From Anaerolineae bacterium (GTDB taxonomy: Bacteria > Chloroflexota > Anaerolineae > Aggregatilineales > Aggregatilineaceae), in contig JAFGHR010000062.1 of NCBI GenBank assembly GCA_016930015.1, forward strand, positions 41,949 through 105,948: a stretch of 64,000 nt of DNA. Direction: 5' to 3'. The position numbers were made by a program, and so were the translations under genes. The stretch's first letter is position 1, and the number at the start of each line of letters is the position of its first letter. Under the pieces are notes generated by a model. The model worked only from the letters and a program-made list of their open reading frames with translations, was not told the origin of the DNA and made no database searches. This document shows positions 42,367 to 51,525 of the stretch, piece by piece.

Positions 42367-44094
42367 CTATAGCCGGATCGCCAGCGCACGCGCGATCACG
42401 ATCCCGGCCAGGATCACGGCGACAGCCCCGGTCAGCAGCCAGGGCAGGCGGTGCCGGGCGCTGAAATCCGTCACGACGATGCTCGGCAGCCCGCCCCAGT
42501 CGGTGGCCGCGAGAGTCACCCGGTGCTCGCCCGCGTCCAGGTCATCACACAGGCGCATACAGCCGGGCGTGTTGGCGGGGATCAGCAGGCTGGTGAAGCG
42601 GTCCCCGTCCATGTTTATCGACACCGTGCGCGATTCCGGCAGCGCATCATGACACAGGTAGATATCGGTACCGTCAAAGCGGAAGGTGCGCGTTTCGCGG
42701 CCTTCGACGTCCTGGCCGATCAGCCCGCGCTGCTGCGTCCCGTGCCGCCCCGCGCCGAGTAATTTCGGCTGCTCGCCGGTGATGTACGCTTTGAGCGACT
42801 CGTAAACCGGCGTCGGCGTGAAGTCCGGTTCGACCAGCCGGAAGTAATACCAGCTTTGATTACGCTCGGATTCGTCGGCGCGTTTGAAGTACCACGCGCT
42901 GACCACGCCCACCCACGGCCAATCCTTGATCGCGCGTTCATACGCCAGCGGCGCCCAATCGGCGGCCTGTTCCATCGTCACGCGCCCGTAGCGGTCCAGG
43001 TTGGCGATGCCGGGATCGTCGGGGACCGGATTCCAGGCCATTTCGCTGATCCAGATCGCCTTGTGGGCGTCGCCGTTGGCGACCATCATGTCCCGAATCC
43101 ACAGGTTGCGCTGGTAGTTGATTGTCACCTGCCGCAGGCGTTGATCGGTGGGACCGCTCCACAGCCCGTAACCCTGCACGCTGAGCACGTCGAAGCAGTC
43201 ACCCGCGCCCGCCTGGTACATGCGCTGCAAGTACAGCAGGTCATAGGCGTTGGCGCCGCTCAGATCGATTGTGGGGCCGAGCGCGCCCGTGATCACCACG
43301 TTGCCGGGATCAATCGCTTTCAGCGCGTGGTAGGTGCGGCACAGCAGGTCGGTGTAGGCTTCGGCATTGACGGTCTGGTCGCCCCATTCCGGGTACAGGT
43401 TGGGTTCGTTCCACACCTGGAAATGCATAATCCGGCCCTTGTAGCGTTCCGCGACGACGGCGGCGTAGTCTACAAAGTCGTCGAAGTCCGCCGGGGGAGA
43501 CATGTGGTTGGTGGTGCCGGGCGGCTGGCTCCAGGCGGGCGGCGCGCTGAGCCGGGCCATGATCGCCAGCCCGTAGGCATCGGCCAGATCGACGATGTGA
43601 TCGTATTTCGCCCAGGCGCTGATCGCATCAGAATCATCGATCACGCTGTCGCCGTTGAGATCGTTGCGGCGGTCGATGAAGTCGCCCTTGCCCTCGATTT
43701 CGATATCTTCCCACGGGAACTGTTGGCGCAGCCAGTGGAAACCGGCCTCGGCGATCATCTGCACCTGGCGCTCGCGTTTTTCCGGCTCGACTTCCTGTTC
43801 CAAAAAGGTATTTACGCCAAACGGGTTGACATCGGTGTTCTCGACCGGGACAAACGGCTCGGTTTCCGGCTGCTGGCGTGTGTAGCGGGCCAGCCACTGC
43901 CCGAAGCCAAGAATCTGCTTGTGCGGCTCGATTTCGCCGGTCAGGTTCCACAGCGTTTCATAGATCGGTCCTTCGCTGAGCAGGTCGAAGCCCAGCGCCG
44001 TGATCCCGATCAGCACGACCACCGCCGCGATCAACAGCGTGCGCAGCCGGAATCCGAACAGCGTTCGAGGTGAGGAGTCGTGTAGGGTATCCAT
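42367..44094 (-). CDS. Membrane-anchored clan GH-A glycoside hydrolase-like protein
   Basis: The 575-residue protein has an N-terminal TM helix (about 18-38) and a C-terminal TM helix (last 20 residues), so the enzyme body is outside the membrane and tethered twice. The TIM-barrel signatures of clan GH-A (GH5/GH39-like) are present: HFQVWNEPNLYPEW with acid/base Glu230 and AIWISEMAWN with nucleophile Glu351. Between them lies an unusual insert with DLNGDSVIDDSDAISAW (146-160), a dockerin-like Ca2+-binding loop. It probably cleaves a surface glycan. It opens the minus-strand operon with the nucleotidyltransferase and GT-C genes. Confidence 0.8.
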   Translation of the reverse strand: MDTLHDSSPRTLFGFRLRTLLIAAVVVLIGITALGFDLLSEGPIYETLWNLTGEIEPHKQILGFGQWLARYTRQQPETEPFVPVENTDVNPFGVNTFLEQEVEPEKRERQVQMIAEAGFHWLRQQFPWEDIEIEGKGDFIDRRNDLNGDSVIDDSDAISAWAKYDHIVDLADAYGLAIMARLSAPPAWSQPPGTTNHMSPPADFDDFVDYAAVVAERYKGRIMHFQVWNEPNLYPEWGDQTVNAEAYTDLLCRTYHALKAIDPGNVVITGALGPTIDLSGANAYDLLYLQRMYQAGAGDCFDVLSVQGYGLWSGPTDQRLRQVTINYQRNLWIRDMMVANGDAHKAIWISEMAWNPVPDDPGIANLDRYGRVTMEQAADWAPLAYERAIKDWPWVGVVSAWYFKRADESERNQSWYYFRLVEPDFTPTPVYESLKAYITGEQPKLLGAGRHGTQQRGLIGQDVEGRETRTFRFDGTDIYLCHDALPESRTVSINMDGDRFTSLLIPANTPGCMRLCDDLDAGEHRVTLAATDWGGLPSIVVTDFSARHRLPWLLTGAVAVILAGIVIARALAIRL

Positions 44095-44220
44095 AACCGG
44101 GGATTATAGAGTCTGGCGGCGCAGATCACAACGTGTCGTGGCGCGTTATTCCCTGACGCTTGCCTGACGCTGTCCGTATGCCGGGCATGGCCCAGGCGCA
44201 CAGCGCAAAGCCGCTGCCGG

Positions 44221-44229
44221 TGCTAGAAT
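44221..44229 (+). promoter_or_regulatory. Extended -10 TGCTAGAAT for the DUF3160 gene
   Basis: The element fits TGnTAnAnT and lies 37 bases before ATG 44266, which has an AGGAG at 44251-44255. The promoter is in the divergent spacer to the hydrolase gene. Confidence 0.45.
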
Positions 44230-44265
44230 GAAGTCGTGAAATCGGTGTTCAGGAGTGGATGGGCC

Positions 44266-46869
44266 ATGAGCAAACGGTGTCGAATAGCAATGACGTTGGG
44301 ATTGGTCGTGATCGTGATAACGAGCGGGCTGGCGCCGCTGGTGCCGGTGACGGTTCGCGCGCAGGACGGCTGCGCGAATGGACTTCCGCCGCGCCTGGTC
44401 GTAGGGGGCAGCGGCCAGGTATCATTTACTGACGGCCTGCCGCTGAATGTGCGGGCCGCGCCCGGCCTATCCGGGGCACAGGTCACCCAACTGCCGGAAG
44501 GAACGGCTTTTAGCGTGATCGACGGCCCGGTTTGCGCCGACGCGATCTACTGGTGGCAGATCGATTCCGGGGGTGTGATCGGCTGGATCGCGGAAAGCGC
44601 GGACGGCACGTATTACGTCGAGCCGGTCGCCGCGCCAGCCGTGCCAGTGCCGGATATGGCAGCGGGATCGGGGCCGTTCACAACCTGGGATTGGGCGGCG
44701 TTTATCGGTGAATGGGGATCAGGACTGCCTGATCCGCTGGCGATCACACCCCCGGATGTGTACGCGGGTGATCTGCCCGGCCTGCCCATTGACCTTAATG
44801 CGGTGACGTTTGTGGACGATGCCGCGCTCAGCGAGGCGCAGCGCGCGCTGCTGGCCCAAAACGGGTTTGTCGTGGTTCCGGCGGGCCTGGATCAGTTCGA
44901 CGAAGCTTACCGCGAGGGTGAGAACTGGACAACGGTCCCGCCGAGTTTTGATTATGACGCTGACGCGTCCGAGTGGGGTTACGGTCACGCGTATGTTGTG
45001 ACCACCGATGCCATGCTGCACGCCCTGCACTTCATCTTTAACAATTTGCTGACCGACCTTGAAAAACAGGCGTTCCAATACATCATCGCCTCAGATGTGC
45101 TGGTGCCCACGCTGGTCGAAGCCCACCGCCAGCGGGACCAACTCGGCAGTGATGCGGCGCTGGTCCAGGCCGGGTATAACGCTGAACTGTACCTGGCGGT
45201 GGCGTTGGAGCTGTTCCGGCCCGGTGATCCGGCGCGGCTGGCCGCCGAAGGGACGATCGATCCGGATGTGGCCGCCGATGCCGAGTCGATCGCGGCGCTG
45301 GCCCTGGCCGGGGAAGGGCAAAACGAGCTGCCTTTTGCGCCGGGCTATACCGAGGATTTCAGCCAGTACCGCCCGCGCGGTCATTATGACGGTGATGTCG
45401 AACTGGAACAGTACTTCCGGGGCGTGATGTGGCTCAGCCGGATCACGTTTCGCGCCAATAACGACAACGAATCGTTGATCGCGCTGCTGCTCACACAGGC
45501 GTTACAGGCGGCGCCCGGTGCCGCCGAAAGCTGGCGCACTGTGGACGACATGCTCTCGTTTCTGGTTGGCCCGGTGGATGATCTCGGCCCGCCGGAGTAC
45601 AGCCACCTGATCAACACCATCTGGCCGGGGCTGCCGCTCGATCAACTGGCCGGTGCGGACCGGTTAGCCGCTTTCCGTGAGGCGGTCGCCGCGCTGCCCG
45701 CGCCGCGTGTGAATGGGCTGATCCTGCCTGACGACACGACCACCGACGAGATCGCCGAATTGACCCAGGGCTTCCGGTTTTTGGGGCAGCGTTTCACGTT
45801 TGACGCGTACATCATGCAGCAGGTGATGTATCCCTACGTTGGCCTGCCGTCAGAGCCGCGCCTGCTGCCGATGGGGTTGGATATCGCGGCGGTTTTAGGC
45901 TCTGATACGGCCTATACGCTGGCCGGTGAAGCCGGGGCAACTGCGTTTGTGAACTACGATACTCAACAAGCGGCGCTGCGGTCGGAACTAAACGGCCTGA
46001 CCCAGGATAACTGGTTGGAAAACAGTTACGGCGGCTGGTTGTGGACGCTCAAGCCGCTGTTGGAACGTGATCCCGCCGCCTATCCGCCCGTGATGAATAC
46101 GGACGCGTGGCAGCGGCGTGATATCCAGACCGGGCTGGCAAGCTGGACCGAGCTCAAACACGACACGGTGCTCTATGCCAAGCAGGCGACCGGTTTTGGC
46201 GGTGGCGGGATGCCCTTGACCAGCTATGGTTATGTTGAACCGAATCCGCTGGTCTTCGCCCGGATCGCAGTGGTCGCGACCATGACCTATCAGGGTCTCA
46301 TAGCGCGCGATCTGGACCAGGTTGTGCCGCATGAGATGGGCTACGATACGCCGGATATGGCCGGGCGTCTGCCGGGCCTGGCGGCGCCGGATGCCGCCCA
46401 GTTCGGGCCGGGCGAGTTGTTCGTGACGCTCGACCAACTGCGCCAGTTGGCGGTGACATCGGCTGGTTTTGCCGAGATCGCACGTAAGGAACTGACCGGT
46501 GAGCCGCTCAGCGAAAATGACTACTGGTCGATTTTGGGCGTCGGCAATTACCTGTATGTTCTGCTAATGACTCTGTTCCAGTACCAGCCCGACAGCCAGC
46601 CCGACCCGGTCGCCCTGGTGACCGATGTCGCCAGCAACCCCAGTATTCAGGCGGTGCTGCAAGAGGCGGTCGGCGGCGTGGATTACATTTACATGGTGGT
46701 GCCCGCGCCGGATGGCGGTTTGCAGCTCGTGCGCGGCGGTGTATTCAGTTATTACGAGTTCGTGGGTGATATCAACCAGCGGTTGACCGATGATGAATGG
46801 CGCAGCCGGGTGCGCAGTGGTGATCTCCCGCCGCGCCCGGTGTGGGTGAACGCATTTCTGGCCGATTAA
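44266..46869 (+). CDS. Secreted DUF3160 protein with N-terminal SH3b domain
   Basis: ATG 44266 is preferred to GTG 44236 because it follows AGGAG and gives a clean signal peptide (MSKRCRIAMTLGLVVIVITS to VRAQ). The 867-residue product has a bacterial SH3 domain (about 55-115; LPLNVRAAPGLSGAQVTQLP). A large helical region recognised as DUF3160 follows, with GFVVVPAGLDQFDEAY, VVTTDAMLHALHFIFNN and YFRGVMWLSRITFRANND. DUF3160 proteins are large secreted proteins of unknown function in Chloroflexota and some other phyla. The SH3b domain suggests cell-wall or glycan binding. The next gene has an SH3b domain at its C-terminus and begins 18 bases later, so they are partners. Confidence 0.8.
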   Translation: MSKRCRIAMTLGLVVIVITSGLAPLVPVTVRAQDGCANGLPPRLVVGGSGQVSFTDGLPLNVRAAPGLSGAQVTQLPEGTAFSVIDGPVCADAIYWWQIDSGGVIGWIAESADGTYYVEPVAAPAVPVPDMAAGSGPFTTWDWAAFIGEWGSGLPDPLAITPPDVYAGDLPGLPIDLNAVTFVDDAALSEAQRALLAQNGFVVVPAGLDQFDEAYREGENWTTVPPSFDYDADASEWGYGHAYVVTTDAMLHALHFIFNNLLTDLEKQAFQYIIASDVLVPTLVEAHRQRDQLGSDAALVQAGYNAELYLAVALELFRPGDPARLAAEGTIDPDVAADAESIAALALAGEGQNELPFAPGYTEDFSQYRPRGHYDGDVELEQYFRGVMWLSRITFRANNDNESLIALLLTQALQAAPGAAESWRTVDDMLSFLVGPVDDLGPPEYSHLINTIWPGLPLDQLAGADRLAAFREAVAALPAPRVNGLILPDDTTTDEIAELTQGFRFLGQRFTFDAYIMQQVMYPYVGLPSEPRLLPMGLDIAAVLGSDTAYTLAGEAGATAFVNYDTQQAALRSELNGLTQDNWLENSYGGWLWTLKPLLERDPAAYPPVMNTDAWQRRDIQTGLASWTELKHDTVLYAKQATGFGGGGMPLTSYGYVEPNPLVFARIAVVATMTYQGLIARDLDQVVPHEMGYDTPDMAGRLPGLAAPDAAQFGPGELFVTLDQLRQLAVTSAGFAEIARKELTGEPLSENDYWSILGVGNYLYVLLMTLFQYQPDSQPDPVALVTDVASNPSIQAVLQEAVGGVDYIYMVVPAPDGGLQLVRGGVFSYYEFVGDINQRLTDDEWRSRVRSGDLPPRPVWVNAFLAD

Positions 46870-46887
46870 ACGTGTGGAGGAAAACAC

Positions 46888-48411
46888 ATGACACAACGAT
46901 GGTTTTTTCGGTTGATTCTGATCGTGATGCTGGCGGCGGCAGTCGTGCCGTTTGGCGGTACGCTTCAGCCCGCCGAAGCCGGGGGATCGTGGTCGGTGTG
47001 GCTGTATAACCAGGATACCGGCGTGCTGGTACAGGCGTACCCTGACGGGCTGGGGATGCAAACAGTCCCGTTCCCGCTGCCGCCCGATACATCCGAATAC
47101 CCATCCTCCATTACGTTTTCACGTAATGGGTCGCGGCTGGCGGCCTGCTTGAAGAACAACGCCGGGCAGCACAGCGTGCGCGTGTATGATCTGACAACAA
47201 ACCTGTACATCGCCGCGTACATCCCCCCTGGGGCAATCGAAGGCTGCGGCCTGAGTTCGCAGTCGTTCAGCGAAGACGGTACACAGCTCGCGTTTGGCGT
47301 TATGCATCACTATTACGATCCCGCCAATCCAACCCCGGATTGGGAATTGAACGTCATGGAAATGAACACCAGCGCGATCCTGTATCACATCGACTCAAGT
47401 TTACCGGCCATTGCCGCGCTGGGCCAGGATGTTCTTGGGTCGGTGCCGTTTGTGACGGCCTTCAGCCCTGGTGTGATCGCGTTTAAGCCGGTGCGCTGGG
47501 GCACGGAGCCGTCTTCCGAATATCCCGGCATCGTATGGCAGCTTGACGGTACAAACTACACATCACTGATCGACGTTTACGGCAAAACCTCGCTCGACCT
47601 GCTGACCACCAACGGGGAAGCGATCTGGGTTGAAGAAAACCCCAGCTACCCGCCCGCGAACCTGGTTGGCATGGGCTACCCGTTTAACGTCGTGATGTAT
47701 TCCAACAAGGCCGGGGATCGTTACGGCGTGTTTTCGCAAAGCCCGGCAGTGCTCACGCAGGCCGCATTTATCGACGGCGGCAGCCGGATCGCGATCAAGC
47801 TGTGGAACGCGGGTGTTGGTCAATGGCAGTGGTTGGATCGCACCGGCAATACCGGGGTTCTGCCACTGGCGGACTCGATCTGGACTCTGGCGGGCACGCC
47901 GGACGGTTATGTTTTTTACGACGAAAATGCCCCTGGCGGGCATGAGGTTCGTTTTCACCGGCTGGCGGCGGGGATGCCGACCCCGGCAGAGGATCAACTG
48001 TTGTGGAAAGGCGCGCCGGGTGAATATTGGCGCATGGTGTGGGTGATGCCGTTGTTCACCGGGGCCGGACTGCTGCCGTTCCAGCCGAGTACGGTAAACT
48101 GGGTGCCGGGTGCCGATGAACCGATCATACCAACGCCAGAGATACCCGGTACGCTGACCGTTGGCGGGCGTGCACAGGTCTACACCACTGAGGGTGATAT
48201 GCTGCGGGTGCGGACCGGTCCCGGCACCGGTTTTCAGGTATCGTTCCAGGTGCCCAACGGCACGATCGCCAACGTGTTAGAGGGTCCGGCGGTTGATGCG
48301 GAAGGGTTGGTTTGGTGGCGTATCGAGGTGCCGGGCAGGGGAGCCGGTTGGGCCATCGAAGGCCTGATGGACAACGGCGTGTATTTACAAACGCTGGTGC
48401 CCGTACCCTGA
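46888..48411 (+). CDS. Secreted propeller-like protein with C-terminal SH3b domain
   Basis: The 507-residue protein has a signal peptide (MTQRWFFRLILIVMLAAAVVP to PAEA) and then beta-rich repeats like a propeller (SITFSRNGSRLAACLKN, QSFSEDGTQLAFGV). A proline-rich linker (IIPTPEIPGTLTVG) leads to a C-terminal SH3b domain (about 425-490; MLRVRTGPGTGFQVSFQVPN). GGAGG precedes the ATG. It shares the SH3b module with the preceding DUF3160 protein and is translated from the same message, ending at a strong terminator. Function unknown; a surface-associated scaffold or binding protein is likely. Confidence 0.8.
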   Translation: MTQRWFFRLILIVMLAAAVVPFGGTLQPAEAGGSWSVWLYNQDTGVLVQAYPDGLGMQTVPFPLPPDTSEYPSSITFSRNGSRLAACLKNNAGQHSVRVYDLTTNLYIAAYIPPGAIEGCGLSSQSFSEDGTQLAFGVMHHYYDPANPTPDWELNVMEMNTSAILYHIDSSLPAIAALGQDVLGSVPFVTAFSPGVIAFKPVRWGTEPSSEYPGIVWQLDGTNYTSLIDVYGKTSLDLLTTNGEAIWVEENPSYPPANLVGMGYPFNVVMYSNKAGDRYGVFSQSPAVLTQAAFIDGGSRIAIKLWNAGVGQWQWLDRTGNTGVLPLADSIWTLAGTPDGYVFYDENAPGGHEVRFHRLAAGMPTPAEDQLLWKGAPGEYWRMVWVMPLFTGAGLLPFQPSTVNWVPGADEPIIPTPEIPGTLTVGGRAQVYTTEGDMLRVRTGPGTGFQVSFQVPNGTIANVLEGPAVDAEGLVWWRIEVPGRGAGWAIEGLMDNGVYLQTLVPVP

Positions 48412-48459
48412 GATACCTGCACGCGGCGGCCTGGCGTGCTGTAAATCGTAAAATAACAG

Positions 48460-48500
48460 GCGGGCGATCCCGTTTGGCGTGGGGATCGCCCGCTTTTTGC
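48460..48500 (+). terminator. Strong intrinsic terminator after the SH3b-protein operon
   Basis: A perfect 12-bp stem (48460-48471 with 48482-48493) and a ten-base loop are followed directly by TTTTT. Confidence 0.8.
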
Positions 48501-48507
48501 GCATGGT

Positions 48508-48537
48508 GCCGGTCGGCGCCGGTCGCCGCCGGTCGGC
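48508..48537. repeat. Three tandem 10-bp units GCCGGTCGGC
   Basis: Units at 48508, 48518 (one base different) and 48528 are contiguous, directly after the terminator and next to the HerA-like gene stop. Each unit is close to self-complementary. Confidence 0.6.
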
Positions 48538-48544
48538 GCTTGAA

Positions 48545-51385
48545 TCAACCTTCCCAGGCGGTGATCAGATTCGGCTGGCCGTTGACCACGACGAGCCAAT
48601 GCGGTTTCCAGCCAATGCCGAATGCATCCAGGTAGATGTCTTTTTTGAGCGGCGTGATGTGGTAATCCTCAACCACGGACGCGATCTTGCCCCAGCGATC
48701 ATTGATGGTGGCTAATTCTGCTTCCAGCCGGGCCTGAACCTCGTCAAGCTGCATTTCCATCTCGGATATCACTTGTTCGGCCTGGAAAATGTCTTCCTCA
48801 GCCTGGCCTTTGTAGCGGCGCGTGCGGCTCACGCGGGAGAGCGTGTACGTCGTGCGCCCGCGCAGCAGGCTGAGCACCGCTTCACCCGTGGTGAACATTT
48901 CCTCGCTCTGCAGGGCCTTTAGCTCTTTTTGCTCGGCGGCCAGGTCGCGCACGGCTTTACGCAGCCGGGTTTCCAGACGGTCGAATTCTTTTTCGTAGCG
49001 CAGCGTAACCTTGTCGATCTCGTCGTCGCGCTGCTGGCGGGCGACGTTTTGCGCCTGGACCAGGAAATCACGGCGGCTCATGCCTGGTTCACCATAGATG
49101 CCCAGTTCACCGTTAAACATGACCGTGATAGTGGCCGTTTTATAGATGTAATCGACGACGTCGCTTTTAAGCGCGGTCATGCGCGTTGATTCGTTCAATC
49201 CCGGCGACAGTGTACCGAACGCCGCGTCACCGAACGGCGATTGGCTTAGGGTATGCGGATCGACATAACGCGACTGGTATTCGTCCCAGTGCACCAGCCC
49301 GGCTTTTTCGACGTGGGATACGTGATAAGCGAAGGGCTGCACCGTTGACACGTTGCTTTTACGGTCGGCGTAGCGGGCCTGGGCCTGGGCCAGCAGGATA
49401 GGCCGGTAGACGATCACCGAGCCGCCGTAGGCCGTGGCTTGCATGCCGGTTTGCTGTTCCCACCGGCCAATCGCCTGTTCCATCGATATCTCGGACGGGA
49501 AAAAGTACTGCGCCACACTCGACGACAGCGGCGGCTGGTTCATGCTGTAGCCTTCGGGCAGGTGCGCATTTTGCGGCGATTGTACGCTCATCCCGCCCCC
49601 GCTGGTGGACTGGGTGAACTGCTCTCGCAACTGGTTCGTCGGTTGTGTGACGCCCACGGTCGGCTGCTGAGTAAACCCGGTCGGCGGCTGGGTGGCAAAA
49701 CCGGGCAAAGACGCTGGCGGCGGTGTAACCACCATGTCGGGCATTTCCGGCAGGGAGGGGGGCAGCGGTATCGCACCGGGTGGAACGGCCTGTTCCTGGA
49801 TGGGTGCGCCGGTTGGCGGCTGTGCGCCGGATGGCGGCTGTGCGCCGGTTGGCAGTTGTGTGCCATATGGTGCGCCGTATGGCGTCCCATACTGCGTCCC
49901 GTATTGGGTTCCGTACTGGCTACCCTGTGCGGCGAGCTGCTGGTACGTCGGGTAGTAGGGCTGCTGGCGTTGGGGAGCCATCAGCGTTTTGATCTGCTGG
50001 CGCGTCAGCGGCCCGCGTAAATAACTCATCGCCCACCGCGTATGGATCGGGATCGCGCCGCCGTTGTCGTGGACGTTGTGCATCACAAACACGCGCGGAT
50101 CAATGGTGCTCAGCAGGCGGTCCACATCCTTGATATCAATAACACCCTCGACGGTTTCCACGTCTTCAAGGCCGCTGAGCACCTTGTTTTTGTCGTTTTC
50201 GGTTTGCAGCTTGCCGATAAACCATGTTCCGGCATTCGACAAGCCTTTGTAGTCAATGTCGCCCGGATTCTGGGTGGCGATGACCAGCCCTACACCGAAC
50301 GCGCGCGCTTGTTTGAGCAGGCGCAACATAGGCTGCTTGCTGGGCGGGTTGTACGGGTGCGGCGGGAAGTAGCCGAACACCTCGTCAAAATACAGGATAG
50401 CGCGCAGGCTGGTTGTCCCGCTCTGGGTACGCATCCACGCCTGCACGTTTTCGAGCAGCAGCGTGACGATAAACATCCGTTCGGCCTCGCTCAGGTGCGC
50501 GATGTAAAAGATGCTGACGCGCGGCTTACCTTCCGGCGTGTACAACAGACTCTGGATATCGAGCGGCTCGCCCTGAATCCAGCTTTGGAAGCTGGGCGCA
50601 GCGATAATGTTATTCAGTTCCATCGCCAGCGAAAACCGGCCTTTTTCCGGGAAGAAGGTGTCGATATCAAACACCCCCAGCTTGGCGAAGGGCGGTTTTT
50701 GAACCTGGAGGATGATATCTTCCATGGTCAGGTCGCGGCCCTGTCGCCACGTATATTCAAAAATATTGGCGATCAAGACGTGCTCGCGGTCTTTGACAGG
50801 GTCTGCATTTTTGCCGATGAGCGCCAGCAGCGCGGTCGTAATGCCTGCGATCCGCTCCCGGTGGAATTCGTCGTCGCCGGGCTGCCAGCCGCCGTGCGGG
50901 GCTTGCATAGCGTCCAGAATACTGATCGGCAAACCGGCGTCCGAACCGGGCGTATAGATGCTGAAGCGGGCGTTTTGTTTGAAGTAGGCCACGCGCTGCG
51001 GCGTAATCCCCCAGCTTGCCAGCCCGTCCCGCCACTGCTGCGCCACGTCACCGGCGTAGTCTTTGATGTCCAGCCCGGCGCGATGGGCGTCGTCCACATT
51101 GATCCAGGGTTCGAAGTCCTGCGGATTGAGTTCTGGGAAGGCCAGCAGCAAATTGGTGATGTCACCTTTGGGGTCGATGATGATTGACGGGATGTTGTCC
51201 ATCACGGCTTCTTCGAGCAGCGTGATACACAGCCCGGTTTTGCCGCTGCCGGTCATCCCAACCACGACAGCATGTGTCGTCAGGTCGCGCGAATCGTAGT
51301 AGACCACCTCGTCCACCAGGCGCCGGGTGGTCGGGTCGAAACGGCGACCCAGGTAAAAGGTAGTTGGGGCTTCAATAAAGGGCAT
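48545..51385 (-). CDS. HerA-like ATPase (FtsK/VirB4/HerA superfamily) with Gln/Gly/Pro-rich linker and coiled coil
   Basis: In this 946-residue protein the Walker A motif is GMTGSGKT (43-50) and PSIIIDPKGDITNLL follows, as in HerA/DUF87/DUF853 ATPases. Walker B is AILYFDEVFGYFPP, and LVIATQNPGDIDYKGLSNA is sensor-like. The ATPase core ends near residue 485. A low-complexity linker built on QYGTQYGTPYGAPYGTQ and AQPPTGAP units follows, then a second conserved domain (about 650-800) and a coiled coil. HerA-like proteins form hexameric rings that pump DNA or assist nucleases. It has its own promoter at 51433. Membrane and PLD-family genes lie upstream on the same strand. Confidence 0.85.
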   Translation of the reverse strand: MPFIEAPTTFYLGRRFDPTTRRLVDEVVYYDSRDLTTHAVVVGMTGSGKTGLCITLLEEAVMDNIPSIIIDPKGDITNLLLAFPELNPQDFEPWINVDDAHRAGLDIKDYAGDVAQQWRDGLASWGITPQRVAYFKQNARFSIYTPGSDAGLPISILDAMQAPHGGWQPGDDEFHRERIAGITTALLALIGKNADPVKDREHVLIANIFEYTWRQGRDLTMEDIILQVQKPPFAKLGVFDIDTFFPEKGRFSLAMELNNIIAAPSFQSWIQGEPLDIQSLLYTPEGKPRVSIFYIAHLSEAERMFIVTLLLENVQAWMRTQSGTTSLRAILYFDEVFGYFPPHPYNPPSKQPMLRLLKQARAFGVGLVIATQNPGDIDYKGLSNAGTWFIGKLQTENDKNKVLSGLEDVETVEGVIDIKDVDRLLSTIDPRVFVMHNVHDNGGAIPIHTRWAMSYLRGPLTRQQIKTLMAPQRQQPYYPTYQQLAAQGSQYGTQYGTQYGTPYGAPYGTQLPTGAQPPSGAQPPTGAPIQEQAVPPGAIPLPPSLPEMPDMVVTPPPASLPGFATQPPTGFTQQPTVGVTQPTNQLREQFTQSTSGGGMSVQSPQNAHLPEGYSMNQPPLSSSVAQYFFPSEISMEQAIGRWEQQTGMQATAYGGSVIVYRPILLAQAQARYADRKSNVSTVQPFAYHVSHVEKAGLVHWDEYQSRYVDPHTLSQSPFGDAAFGTLSPGLNESTRMTALKSDVVDYIYKTATITVMFNGELGIYGEPGMSRRDFLVQAQNVARQQRDDEIDKVTLRYEKEFDRLETRLRKAVRDLAAEQKELKALQSEEMFTTGEAVLSLLRGRTTYTLSRVSRTRRYKGQAEEDIFQAEQVISEMEMQLDEVQARLEAELATINDRWGKIASVVEDYHITPLKKDIYLDAFGIGWKPHWLVVVNGQPNLITAWEG

Positions 51386-51432
51386 GGGGTCCTCGCCTTT
51401 TGGGGCTAAATGTTTACATGTGTAATCGCAGA

Positions 51433-51438
51433 ATTATA
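51433..51438 (-). promoter_or_regulatory. Consensus -10 (TATAAT on the minus strand) for the HerA-like gene
   Basis: Read on the minus strand the sequence is GGGTATAATTC, 47 bases before the ATG at 51385, with GAGGA as the ribosome-binding site. No good -35 at 17 bases. Confidence 0.5.
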
Positions 51439-51525
51439 CCCTAATGTTAGCACGGATTTTCTAGTTTGAGGAATGGTCGTACAGTAAGGCGTGCATCATA
51501 GCCGGGCACAGCGACCGGAACTTTT

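Noticed and set aside
42856..44073. 405-codon frame antisense to the glycoside hydrolase-like gene
   Set aside because: The minus-strand product has both catalytic Glu motifs and a TM anchor; the antisense frame has none.
50042..51187. 381-codon plus-strand frame inside the HerA-like gene
   Set aside because: It is a shadow of the ATPase, whose Walker motifs are on the minus strand.
48545..51385. FtsK/SpoIIIE chromosome translocase
   Set aside because: There is no N-terminal membrane domain and no gamma domain; the Walker region matches HerA/DUF87-type proteins better.
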